Positions 53,297 to 60,760 of a DNA stretch of 60,760 bases are shown one piece after another. A model generated the notes under the pieces. That model saw only the letters and a list, made by a program, of their open reading frames with translations. It had not been told where the DNA came from and did no database searches. Both the position numbers and the translations under genes were made by a program. This stretch comes from Treponema sp. (lineage in GTDB: Bacteria > Spirochaetota > Spirochaetia > Treponematales > Breznakiellaceae), in NCBI GenBank assembly GCA_012517385.1, contig JAAYUZ010000117.1, positions 1 through 60,760 on the forward strand, written 5' to 3'. Each line of letters starts with the position of its first letter. Position 1 is the first letter of the stretch.

Positions 53297-53446
53297 GCTC
53301 ATTCAAAACTTAGGAAGTTTTGAATGAGCAGCCTTAGATGTAATTGCAGTATTTTTACCATACTATACTAGAATAACAATTAAACTGTTATTGTAAAAAT
53401 ACTGCAAGAGGTTTTTGCAAAAGTAACAGACTTTTGTAAAAATCTC
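53297..53446 (+). repeat. 150-bp three-hairpin dispersed element, copy 3
   Basis: Hairpin A at 53297-53329 (gctcattcaaaactt ... aagttttgaatgagc), B arms at 53346-53358 and 53393-53405 (GCAGTATTTTTAC and GTAAAAATACTGC, exact complements), and hairpin C at 53408-53446. Same orientation and length as copy 1. Changes in hairpin A are compensated (ctcatt / aatgag instead of ctcttt / aaagag), so base pairing is conserved. Confidence 0.88.
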
Positions 53447-53459
53447 ACTATACAGCAAT

Positions 53460-53487
53460 TTTACATTTTAGAGAATAATGGTATACT
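53460..53487 (+). promoter_or_regulatory. Promoter of the chemotaxis receptor, possibly leaderless
   Basis: TTTACA, a 16-base spacer and TATACT ending at 53487, only 7 bases before the ATG at 53495. No ribosome site precedes that ATG. Confidence 0.5.
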
Positions 53488-53494
53488 GTTATTT

Positions 53495-55483
53495 ATGAAT
53501 ATTCGAGCGAAACTTGTCTTACTGGTACTGGGCATGATTATCCTCATTTCCGGTGCCTCATCGGTGTATTTTATACTGCAGGCTCCGCTTATGCAGATTG
53601 ATAAAGAGCGGGAATATCTTGATAACCTGGTCATCGCAACCATGGGGCTTCAGACCGAAATAAACCGGCTTGACTCTAATAGTTTTATGGTCGAACGGCC
53701 TAAATTTTATGCCGCCCGGGTAAAATTCGGTGAAGCCTTTAAATATATTCAGCAAATTTCCTATTTAAGAAAATCCGATATGGACCTCGCAGATGCTTTA
53801 AATATTGTGGAGCGGCTCCAGAAATTGAACGATGAACATTTATCCAATCTTGTAGACGTATACGAAGAACTCTATAATGATGCTCAGAAATTGTTCACCT
53901 TCCCCGATAAGGCTACACTTCGTAATTTCTATGATGGAACATCCATTACAAATAATGATTCGCAGTCAAAAATGCAGGCTATATTCAATATTAGTCGTTT
54001 CAACTCCTTTATCAACGTGTTAAACGACAGTCTGGAATCTTCTATCAATGTTATACAGGAACAGGGTGATGTGATTGATAAGCACATAAAAATGATCCAG
54101 CAGCAGTCTATTTTGGCAGCCCTCTCTATTATTGGTACCCTGATTCTCATTATAGCCCTGGCAGCCCTCTTGTTTGCAAATACTATTGCCAAATCGGTAA
54201 TCCTTATTGCAAATGGCGTTCGTTCCCTGGCGGAGGGGGACCTCTCGGTATCGTTCTCTATTAAGACTAAGGATGAGATAGGACAACTTGCGGGTCAGAT
54301 GAATGCCTTTATCCATTCCCTGGATGAAGCCCTCCTGGGCATCAAGGATGCGGCGGATCGGAATACCAAGGTAAAGGACCAACTTCTTGATTCCTCCGAA
54401 CGAACGAACAGGACCTTGCATGAGATGCGGCTCGCCGTGCAAAATGTGGAAGACCAGGCTCGGTTGCTGGATCAGCGTATTGCGGATACACGCAAAACGG
54501 TTATCGATATGACCAGCGGCGTGGAACAGCTTGATGCTCGGCTTTCGGACCAGATTGCCATGGTGGAAGAATCCACCGCCTCCATTACCCAGATGCTGGC
54601 CACCATCGGTAACATGGCCCGGCTCGCAGAACGGGATAAGGAATTGGCCGATGCCCTCGTTAAAATTTCCGATGAAGGAAAGGAAGTCTTCTCTGGAGCC
54701 TTTGAACGGGTAGAAGCGATTACCGAACAGGTTGATAAAATCGAAGAAATGATCACGATTATTGATACCATCGCGGGTCAAACCAACCTGCTCGCCATGA
54801 ATGCAGCCATAGAAGCGGCCCATGCGGGGGATGCGGGCAAGGGCTTTGCAGTGGTGGCCGATGAAATCCGTAAACTTGCAGAGGCTTCCCAGGAGGGTTC
54901 CCGGGAAATAGCCGCCTCGGTACGGGGAATTGTAGAAGCCATAGAAAGCGCCAAGTCAGGCAGCGCAGATACCAATCAGGCATTTGCTGAAATAGAAGAA
55001 AAAATTAAGGATGTTTCCCGATCGGTAGCGGAGATTAGCAATAGTCTGGCAGAAACCAATGAGGGCGGCAGGCAAATCCTCACAGCCATGACCAGCCTGC
55101 GGGAACTCTCGGCTTCCATCAACCAGGAATCGAGCAATATGGCCCAGAATACCCGGTCTATAGAAGCTACCATGGAACAACTGGACCAGGTGGCAGAAAG
55201 TCTCCGATCAGCGATGGCTTCCATGGGCCAGAAAAACTCCGATATGGCTCAGGTGGCTGAACTTACCATCTCCCTGGCCCATCAGCTTGCAAACATAGGG
55301 AAGGATCTGGAAGCCCGTATTTCCCATTTTAAGACCACCTGTGAACAGGATGGGGGCGAAATTACCCAGGGTGGCGTCTGTGTTGACACAGACCACCCTG
55401 CCAAGGCTACAACTTCAGCGCCCCCTTCAGACACCCTCGTAACGGATAATCTGGAGGCAACCGCCACCTTGCTGGATGTTTAA
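53495..55483 (+). CDS. Methyl-accepting chemotaxis protein
   Basis: A 662-residue transmembrane receptor. Helix one is at about 8-28, then a helical periplasmic sensor of about 175 residues, helix two at about 207-230, and a HAMP domain ([32 protein letters not shown]). The signalling tip is [43 protein letters not shown]. The C-terminal tail (about 40 residues) is not a CheR-binding pentapeptide. The sensor domain type is not recognised. It signals to CheA/CheW encoded elsewhere. It is probably monocistronic. Confidence 0.94.
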   Translation: MNIRAKLVLLVLGMIILISGASSVYFILQAPLMQIDKEREYLDNLVIATMGLQTEINRLDSNSFMVERPKFYAARVKFGEAFKYIQQISYLRKSDMDLADALNIVERLQKLNDEHLSNLVDVYEELYNDAQKLFTFPDKATLRNFYDGTSITNNDSQSKMQAIFNISRFNSFINVLNDSLESSINVIQEQGDVIDKHIKMIQQQSILAALSIIGTLILIIALAALLFANTIAKSVILIANGVRSLAEGDLSVSFSIKTKDEIGQLAGQMNAFIHSLDEALLGIKDAADRNTKVKDQLLDSSERTNRTLHEMRLAVQNVEDQARLLDQRIADTRKTVIDMTSGVEQLDARLSDQIAMVEESTASITQMLATIGNMARLAERDKELADALVKISDEGKEVFSGAFERVEAITEQVDKIEEMITIIDTIAGQTNLLAMNAAIEAAHAGDAGKGFAVVADEIRKLAEASQEGSREIAASVRGIVEAIESAKSGSADTNQAFAEIEEKIKDVSRSVAEISNSLAETNEGGRQILTAMTSLRELSASINQESSNMAQNTRSIEATMEQLDQVAESLRSAMASMGQKNSDMAQVAELTISLAHQLANIGKDLEARISHFKTTCEQDGGEITQGGVCVDTDHPAKATTSAPPSDTLVTDNLEATATLLDV

Positions 55484-55529
55484 GCCGTAATTTCATTTAT
55501 TATAGCTTGTTCATACCAGCAGAGTTTGT

Positions 55530-56582
55530 TCACAGTTTTACCGGCTGTCCGATTTCTGCACTCCGGTACAGGGCATCGAGAATGTGCATTACTACCAATC
55601 CCTCCCTGCCATCTGCCTCGTGGGGGATTCCCTCCACGATGGCATCAATAAAGTGTGACATGGCAGTGTCTGGTTTAGGTGACCCTGCTGCCCAGCCTGA
55701 GGCCTCATGGTATCGTTCATCCCATTGAAAACCTTCATGTTCACTAAAAAACTCCGCTTCGAATTGATAACCTTCGCCAATATTGCGGTGCACTAGCCCG
55801 CCCTTGTTGCCAAGAATCCGGGTTTCCATCAACTCATTTTCCTTAATATTTCCTGCCCAGGAAGCTTCCAGGCTAAGGGACGCACCATTTTTAAAACGGA
55901 TAAAGCCTACCGCCAGATCTTCTACCGAATAGGGCTTGTGTTCCCGTTTTGCAATTTCGGTTGCAATAGGCGCATAGGTAGCGCCGGCTACATAGTCAAC
56001 TTCGGGATACCCCATGAACCAGAGGGCCAGGTCGAGCCGATGTACCCCCAGATCGATAAGGGGGCCCCCTCCTGCCAGGTCCTTATTGCCAAACCAGCCG
56101 CCGAATCCAGGCATTCCCCGCCGTCTTAACCATAGGGATCTTCCGTAATAGGCTTCGCCCAGGTCTCCCGCTTCGATACGTTTTTTTAAGGCCCTGGCAG
56201 GCATAGTAAAGCGGTATGAAAAATTAATCATGATCCGTTTCCCTGTCCTTTGGGCAGCCTCGATCATAGATCTCGCTTCTTCTGCATTCATTGCCATGGG
56301 CTTTTCACAGAGCACATGGGCACCCTTTTCCAGAGCCCGGATGCTCAGTTCCCGATGAAATTTGTTGGGGGTGGCTACCGAAATAACCTGACAGAGGTCG
56401 CTGTCAATAAGGGCTTCAGCGCTTAAAAAGCGATTGGTGATACCGTACTGGTTTCCTACCGTCTCCAGCCGTGTTTTATCGGTGTCCGCAATGGCTACCA
56501 CGGTACAATTTGGATTGCTCAGGTAACCTTCTATATGATGTTTCCCAATACCTAAACCAATAACTCCAACGGGAATTTTCAT
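55530..56582 (-). CDS. Gfo/Idh/MocA-family oxidoreductase
   Basis: A 350-residue NAD(P)-dependent oxidoreductase. Rossmann start [19 protein letters not shown], the EKP motif in [15 protein letters not shown], and [21 protein letters not shown] with the catalytic His are present. The substrate is likely a sugar, inositol or a derivative. It overlaps the ThuA gene by 4 bases, so the two work together. Confidence 0.93.
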   Translation of the reverse strand: MKIPVGVIGLGIGKHHIEGYLSNPNCTVVAIADTDKTRLETVGNQYGITNRFLSAEALIDSDLCQVISVATPNKFHRELSIRALEKGAHVLCEKPMAMNAEEARSMIEAAQRTGKRIMINFSYRFTMPARALKKRIEAGDLGEAYYGRSLWLRRRGMPGFGGWFGNKDLAGGGPLIDLGVHRLDLALWFMGYPEVDYVAGATYAPIATEIAKREHKPYSVEDLAVGFIRFKNGASLSLEASWAGNIKENELMETRILGNKGGLVHRNIGEGYQFEAEFFSEHEGFQWDERYHEASGWAAGSPKPDTAMSHFIDAIVEGIPHEADGREGLVVMHILDALYRSAEIGQPVKL

Positions 56583-57376
56583 TGTATATCCTCCAATGTT
56601 TGTATAACGCCGGCTTGGCCGAATTCCGCTGGTGGCGGAGGCAAGGGTTCCAAAGCGGGACTATTGGGGCACTGATCTGGAATTCTTACCCGTTCTGCAG
56701 CCCAGCGGCCCGCATTGGCCAGTATTATTTGTACTGTTTTGTTGTAGTATGTAGGGTATGCTTCGTGTCCTGGTCGGAAATAGAATATCTTCCCCGCTCC
56801 CCGGGTCCAGCAGCATCCTGAACGGAATACTTCGCCGCCCTGAAACCAGCTTAGAAATACCAATTCTTCAGGGTTAGGGATTTCAAACCGTTCCCCGTAC
56901 ATTTCTTCGTGGGGTATCTCAAAATATCCACCTTCCTGTAACGGTAGACCCATTGCAATCGGGTGACTTGGCTCAATGACCCAGATTCGCTCCTTTTCTG
57001 CTGCCTCCCGCCATTTGAGCGAGCAGGTGGTGCCCATAAGAGTGCGAAAAATCTTAGAAAAATGGCCAGAATGCAATACCACAAGCCCCATACCCTCCAG
57101 CACCCGCTGTTTAACCCGTTCTACAATTTCATCTTTTACCTTATCGTGGGCAATGTGGCCCCACCAGTAAAGAATCTGGGCCTTTTCCAGGACTTCTTTG
57201 GTTAATCCATGTTCAGGTTCTTCCAGGGTGGCGGTTTGTACCGTAAAGTCCCCTGTTTGTTCCAGAGCCTCTGCAATGACCCGGTGCATTCCCTCTGGAT
57301 AAATCCGCTTTACCGCTTCGTGTTCTTTCTCATGCACGAATTCATTCCATACTACTGCTCGTATTGGTGTGCTCAT
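56579..57376 (-). CDS. ThuA-like protein
   Basis: A 265-residue protein of the ThuA (trehalose utilisation, glutamine-amidotransferase-like fold) family. [56 protein letters not shown] and [14 protein letters not shown] match the family. Known partners are Gfo/Idh/MocA dehydrogenases, as here. In rhizobia ThuAB converts disaccharides to 3-keto forms. The trailing 25 residues are Pro-rich. First gene of the pair. Confidence 0.9.
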   Translation of the reverse strand: MSTPIRAVVWNEFVHEKEHEAVKRIYPEGMHRVIAEALEQTGDFTVQTATLEEPEHGLTKEVLEKAQILYWWGHIAHDKVKDEIVERVKQRVLEGMGLVVLHSGHFSKIFRTLMGTTCSLKWREAAEKERIWVIEPSHPIAMGLPLQEGGYFEIPHEEMYGERFEIPNPEELVFLSWFQGGEVFRSGCCWTRGAGKIFYFRPGHEAYPTYYNKTVQIILANAGRWAAERVRIPDQCPNSPALEPLPPPPAEFGQAGVIQTLEDIQ

Positions 57377-57481
57377 GTAATGCTCCTGCAGAAAATCTAT
57401 ATTAAAACATATGAGTTCTGGAATTTGTTAGGTCAAGAAAGGCTTGTTATTATCTTTGATGCATAGTAAAAATCTTAGATC

Positions 57482-58438
57482 ATGAAGGTTGATTCTAATA
57501 GCAAGGAAATTAAGGCCTTGCTAATCCAATGCAAGGATGGAGTTTTATCGGGCAAAATACCGGTGTATATTCCTCTGGGGCAGGCACGTCCACGTCCACC
57601 AGAGTTTGGTCAGTTCCATCTGCAGGCTGCACTTTTTTATCAAATTTCAGGGGAAACCTACTTTCAATTTCCGGCTTCTGAATACACGCTTAAGCCTAAT
57701 CATGTGTTAATTGTTCCACCCCTGGTAACCCATTTTGAAAAAGTACAGGGAAATCCCAGTTCCTTTAAGAATCTTGTTGCCTATGCAGGTAAGCGTTACT
57801 GTTCTGTCCATCTTGCCCATGCAGGCCAGGATAAACGGCCTACCATCTCGTATATTCAACGAAGAAATCCATCCTATGTATCCCATATATCTCAATACCT
57901 TGCCGATGCAATCATGCTATATGAAACCTTATATAAATCTGATTATGAACTAAGCAGTTCTGAGACAGTACGCCTGCTTTTAGCAACAGCTCTTTCCCAT
58001 TTCCTGCTTGCTTTAGATACTTCCGATCCCCAACATTCCTTGCCATTGATGACCAACTTAGAACCATGGCAAGAAGTTCACTATGGTTCTCATCTCGTAT
58101 ATGAAGCCAGAGAACGGGTGCTTGCAGCCTTTTCTGATAAGGCCTTATCGGTGCAACTGTTGGCTGAATGGGTTGGCTGTTCTGCTGATTATTTAAGTCA
58201 TCGATATAAGGCAGAAACTGGAGAGAGCCTGACTACCTATATAAACCGTATAAGACTGGAACGGGCTGCAGAATTACTTAATGAAAGCCCCCTTTCTGTG
58301 AAAGAAATAAGCTGGGCTTGTGGTTTTTCTGAGGAAAGTTATTTTATAAGGAAGTTTAGTGAAGCCTTTGGTATGACGCCAAATCTGTACCGTCGAGAGG
58401 ATAGGGAGCTTTTACCGGCGTCGGCGCGTCGGTCCTGA
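57482..58438 (+). CDS. AraC-family transcriptional regulator
   Basis: A 318-residue regulator. The N-terminal half is a cupin-like sensor (FYQISGETYFQFPASEYTLKPNHVLIVPPLVTH). The C-terminal half is the AraC DNA-binding domain with two helix-turn-helices (LAEWVGCSADYLSHRYKAETGESLTTYINRIRLERAAELL and KEISWACGFSEESYFIRKFSEAFGMTPN). It is divergent from thuA with a 105-base gap and probably controls that operon. Its last 27 bases overlap the convergent DUF3185 gene. Confidence 0.92.
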   Translation: MKVDSNSKEIKALLIQCKDGVLSGKIPVYIPLGQARPRPPEFGQFHLQAALFYQISGETYFQFPASEYTLKPNHVLIVPPLVTHFEKVQGNPSSFKNLVAYAGKRYCSVHLAHAGQDKRPTISYIQRRNPSYVSHISQYLADAIMLYETLYKSDYELSSSETVRLLLATALSHFLLALDTSDPQHSLPLMTNLEPWQEVHYGSHLVYEARERVLAAFSDKALSVQLLAEWVGCSADYLSHRYKAETGESLTTYINRIRLERAAELLNESPLSVKEISWACGFSEESYFIRKFSEAFGMTPNLYRREDRELLPASARRS

Positions 58439-58642
58439 AAGGCTTACACCAAGGCCTATAAGGGCAACCGCTCCGCCGCCAATCATAAGGTAGATGCTCT
58501 GCTGTTCAGCCTGGGATGTACCGGTAAAGACCTTGGTTATGACATTTCCCAGGGATTGCTGGGCCGACTGATACTCATAGTACCCATAGATTCCGACCGC
58601 GATGCCCGTTACCAGCAGAATTAATCCAATTATACGTTTCAT
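58412..58642 (-). CDS. DUF3185-type two-helix membrane protein
   Basis: A 76-residue protein with two membrane helices (about 3-21 and 49-69) joined by a Gln/Ser-rich loop, ending in SGPTRRRR. MKRIIGLILLVTGIAVGIYGYYEYQSA is close to DUF3185 proteins of unknown function. It overlaps the araC-type gene by 27 bases tail to tail. AAAGGGG precedes the ATG. Confidence 0.75.
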   Translation of the reverse strand: MKRIIGLILLVTGIAVGIYGYYEYQSAQQSLGNVITKVFTGTSQAEQQSIYLMIGGGAVALIGLGVSLSGPTRRRR

Positions 58643-58652
58643 ATATACCCCT

Positions 58653-59165
58653 TTAATCTACCCATCGGACCCTGTCCGGGGCCCATTCATTCATATATAT
58701 TCGCGTGAACCGCCCTGAATGGGCAACCCCCGGATTCTCTGGAAAGTAGGTCTTCCTGAAAAACCAGACCACATCGGCCATATCATCTGCTGAGTTAGCA
58801 GCGGCGTATCTAAAGTATATCTTTTTATTCTGTAAAATGGTATTGACCTCAGGATTTTCCACAAGCTGGGGATCGGTAAGTCTGCGAATTTCAGACCGGA
58901 GCCCCCCATACCGTGCATTGCCAACGGTAAGCAGCCGCAGATGCTGGTGTTCATCCATCCAGTATATCTCATAGACCCCGCCAACCGCTGGAACGGAACT
59001 GGCAATGGTCCAGCGATCGGCACTGATAAGTTTTGACCAGCGGATAGTAAAAAAGACGTCCCTTCCCCGCTGTTTTGCGGTAATGCCAGATTCCATGGGA
59101 CAAGCATAGCACAGGGCCGTTACTTTTTCCATACATGGAATTTTAGTTATTGTATAAAGAATCAT
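58653..59165 (-). CDS. Hypothetical protein
   Basis: Up to 170 residues. Not recognised. Features: Cys pair in LCYACPMESG near the N-terminus, GGVYEIYWMDEHQHLRLLTVGNARYGGLRSEIRRL in the middle, and a charged C-terminus. No signal peptide, no membrane helix. The start is not settled: ATG at 59165, 59132 or 59099 are all possible and none has a good ribosome site. The wording IYxMDxxxxLRLL-TVGNARYGGL suggests a GIY-YIG-like fold, but this is only a guess. Confidence 0.55.
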   Translation of the reverse strand: MILYTITKIPCMEKVTALCYACPMESGITAKQRGRDVFFTIRWSKLISADRWTIASSVPAVGGVYEIYWMDEHQHLRLLTVGNARYGGLRSEIRRLTDPQLVENPEVNTILQNKKIYFRYAAANSADDMADVVWFFRKTYFPENPGVAHSGRFTRIYMNEWAPDRVRWVD

Positions 59166-59262
59166 ACATTTTTTTGGTTTCTTGTAAAAAGATTGCTATT
59201 TATTTTTCTTAAGTTGTTATAATATATATAAATAATTTTTTTATAACATTGATGAAGCGACC

Positions 59263-59278
59263 TGGCACGGTTATTGCA
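59263..59278 (+). promoter_or_regulatory. Sigma-54 (RpoN) -24/-12 promoter
   Basis: CTGGCACGGTTATTGCA matches the sigma-54 consensus TGGCACG-N4-TTGCA with 10 bases between GG (59264-59265) and GC (59276-59277). Transcription would begin near 59289, 25 bases before the sigma factor ATG. A separate AT-rich stretch (59215-59240) lies upstream. Confidence 0.8.
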
Positions 59279-59313
59279 ATATATTCTATAGAGTGAAAGC
59301 TCTGGAGGATATT

Positions 59314-60159
59314 ATGGCCAGGAAGAAGGACAACTTTAATACCGACGATGTGCTTAAGACCTACTTTGACCAGATAAAGGCAGCTCCCCTTCTGACCTTT
59401 GAAGAAGAATTGGAACTTTCGCGGCGAATCATGGAGGGCGATGAGGCAGCTCGGCAACGACTCATTGAATCTAACCTGAGGCTTGTGGTGAAAATTGCAA
59501 AAGCATATATGTCGAACGATGTAAGCCTGTTGGATCTTATACAGGAAGGTAATCTCGGACTGATCCATGCGGCTCAAAAATACGATTTTAAAAAACAGGT
59601 CCGATTCTCTACCTATGCAAGCTGGTGGATTAAGCAGGCGATTACCCGCTCTCTTGCCAATAAACGCCGTACGATCCGCTTGCCCCATCGAAAGGAAGAA
59701 GCACTCAAGAAGATCCAGAAGGCCTACAATACCCTTTCCCAGCTCTATATGCGGCGGCCCAGCACCGATGAGATTGCCGCTGAGGTGGGACTTCCCCAGG
59801 AGGAGGTTGAATATATCATGAATATAGCCAACGGCATGGTTTCCCTGGATGCAGACGCCGGTGATGAGGATAGCACTGCTCTCATCGATCTTTGTGAAGA
59901 TTATACCTACAGCCCCGATGTGGAATTTATGCGAAATTCAGTCCGGGAAGATACACTGAAATTTCTTGAAAAACTCATGGAGCGGGAAAAGAAAATATTG
60001 ATGTACCGGTTCCGTTTTTTTGGGGGTGATCGGTATACCCTCAAAGAAATTGGAGATGAGATGGGTATTTCCCCTGAGACGGTCCGTCAGATTGAAATGC
60101 GGGCACTGAGAAAATTCAAGGAAGAAGCAGCGGATCTGAAAGAATACGTCTATATCTAA
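59314..60159 (+). CDS. Sigma-70 family RNA polymerase sigma factor (RpoD/RpoS-like, short)
   Basis: A 281-residue sigma factor. ATG at 59314 follows TGGAGG by 5 bases. It lacks region 1.1. Region 1.2 (DVLKTYFDQIKAAPLLTFEEELELSRRI), region 2 (ESNLRLVVKIAKAYMSND...DLIQEGNLGLIHAAQKYD...FSTYASWWIKQAITRSL), region 3 and region 4 (YTLKEIGDEMGISPETVRQIEMRAL) are complete, so it recognises -10 and -35 boxes of the general type. Absence of region 1.1 and the sigma-54 promoter point to an alternative group 2 factor, comparable in length and control to Borrelia RpoS. A small housekeeping RpoD cannot be fully excluded. Confidence 0.9.
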   Translation: MARKKDNFNTDDVLKTYFDQIKAAPLLTFEEELELSRRIMEGDEAARQRLIESNLRLVVKIAKAYMSNDVSLLDLIQEGNLGLIHAAQKYDFKKQVRFSTYASWWIKQAITRSLANKRRTIRLPHRKEEALKKIQKAYNTLSQLYMRRPSTDEIAAEVGLPQEEVEYIMNIANGMVSLDADAGDEDSTALIDLCEDYTYSPDVEFMRNSVREDTLKFLEKLMEREKKILMYRFRFFGGDRYTLKEIGDEMGISPETVRQIEMRALRKFKEEAADLKEYVYI

Positions 60160-60243
60160 GGGCCTCTGCACACTTTGTATGTTATACAGGGGCCTTGGCA
60201 AAAAGGCTTGACCCTGAAGGCTGCGGCCGTTACAGTATAGCTA

Positions 60244-60760
60244 GTGGCTAAGGTACAGGGGAAAACTTCCCAAAATGGACGACAGAAACGAAAAAAGAAA
60301 CCGGGGCCGGATGATTCGATCCGGGCAGTACTGATAAGTTCTATCTTTATTGGATTAGCGGTATTTCTGAGCATAATCCTCATTGTTTTTCTGTCTCCTA
60401 GAGAATCACCCCTCTCTGAGATTACAACTGAACCGATTACAGCGGCCCCTGTGGAAACTACACCTGCAGAGGTTGCCCCTATAGAGACTATCCCCGCAGA
60501 GACTGTTCCCACAGAGACTGTTCCCGCAGAGACTGTTCCTGTACACCCACAACAGAAGCCTGCAGACCAGTCTATTGGAACAAAACCAGCTAAAGGGACT
60601 AACCTGAAGCCCTCAGGTACACAAAATATCCCATCTCCATTAAAGGGTGGCTCAGGCCTTGTTGTATCTGCCCCGATAGAACGGCCGCCCCAGCCGCCGC
60701 CCCGCAGGAAGGGCTCTTTGGCAATCGTACTTGATGATGCGGGAAATAATCTTAAAGAAC
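60244..60760 (+). CDS. YibQ-like divergent polysaccharide deacetylase, N-terminal part
   Basis: Open to the right edge (172 complete codons). The only start after an in-frame TAG at 60238 is GTG at 60244; its ribosome site is weak. A basic cytoplasmic N-terminus (residues 1-35) is followed by one membrane helix (about 38-60). Residues about 65-105 form a Pro/Thr/Glu linker in which ETVPA/ETVPT units repeat. Then RPPQPPPRRKGSLAIVLDDAGNNLKE begins the DUF610/YibQ domain (LAIVLDDAG is the first catalytic-strand motif). The family is a periplasmic deacetylase-like fold, often near the cell-division or peptidase genes. Confidence 0.75.
   Translation, partial: MAKVQGKTSQNGRQKRKKKPGPDDSIRAVLISSIFIGLAVFLSIILIVFLSPRESPLSEITTEPITAAPVETTPAEVAPIETIPAETVPTETVPAETVPVHPQQKPADQSIGTKPAKGTNLKPSGTQNIPSPLKGGSGLVVSAPIERPPQPPPRRKGSLAIVLDDAGNNLKE

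Noticed and set aside
54020-54823. A 267-codon frame opposite the chemotaxis receptor
   Set aside because: The receptor on the plus strand carries all expected motifs; the opposite frame has none.
1-60760. CRISPR array or insertion sequence
   Set aside because: No regularly spaced identical repeats with unique spacers, and no transposase-like protein in any frame.

Overview
The window looks like chromosomal DNA of a free-living or gut-type, carbohydrate-fermenting spirochaete (Treponema/Spirochaeta group). This is inferred from protein flavour: a DUF115/MptE-like protein, lipoproteins with short lipoboxes, a PEGA-domain lipoprotein, sugar-binding proteins with signal peptides ending in VYA-GGG, and a short sigma-70 factor. 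I cannot confirm the species without a search. About 50 genes are visible; gaps are short and are mostly filled by promoters, terminators and a dispersed hairpin repeat.

Layout. 1-5100: an MptE-like protein (cut by the window edge, with a collagen-like repeat), a PpiD/SurA-type foldase and a PEGA/beta-propeller lipoprotein. 5139-5850: tRNA-Asp(GTC) and tRNA-Pro(CGG), followed by a strange tandem region with direct and inverted copies of the tRNA-Pro 3' end and GC-rich hairpins. 5864-14715: a copper/heavy-metal island with a Met-rich PepSY-like periplasmic protein, a SHOCT membrane protein, a decayed CopA-type P-ATPase, a small HMA protein, a two-component system and an HMA-SafE-cupredoxin fusion. 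Three of these genes share a 19-bp upstream motif, which suggests one regulon. 14931-18022: an aldo/keto reductase, a WHy/LEA14 protein and two unknown membrane proteins. 18088-23733: a complete ribose operon rbsRDACBK. 23835-26262: a thioredoxin-like protein, a permease and a CDF metal exporter. 26311-28261: divergent secreted xylanase (GH10) and beta-glucanase (GH16).

28249-30054: a degenerate histidine-kinase-like protein and a DUF362 ferredoxin. 30154-39522: a sugar ABC transporter with its LacI regulator and a GH65 phosphorylase fused to beta-phosphoglucomutase, then a 7TM histidine kinase. 39630-41632: an FKBP lipoprotein broken by an in-frame TGA, and a tandem nucleoside diphosphate kinase. 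41734-49471: a branched-chain amino acid ABC transporter (livKHMGF) running directly into proABC. 49727-53239: GNAT, GH3 and thioredoxin reductase. 53460-58642: a chemotaxis receptor, an oxidoreductase/ThuA pair with a divergent AraC regulator, and DUF3185. 58653-60760: an unknown protein, a sigma factor behind a sigma-54 promoter, and the start of a YibQ-like divergent polysaccharide deacetylase.

The clearest novelties are the shared metal-regulon motif, the sigma-54 promoter ahead of a sigma-70-family gene (as in the Borrelia RpoN-RpoS cascade), a 150-bp three-hairpin dispersed repeat, the tRNA-Pro 3'-end repeat array, and the degenerate collagen-like insert in the MptE-like protein.
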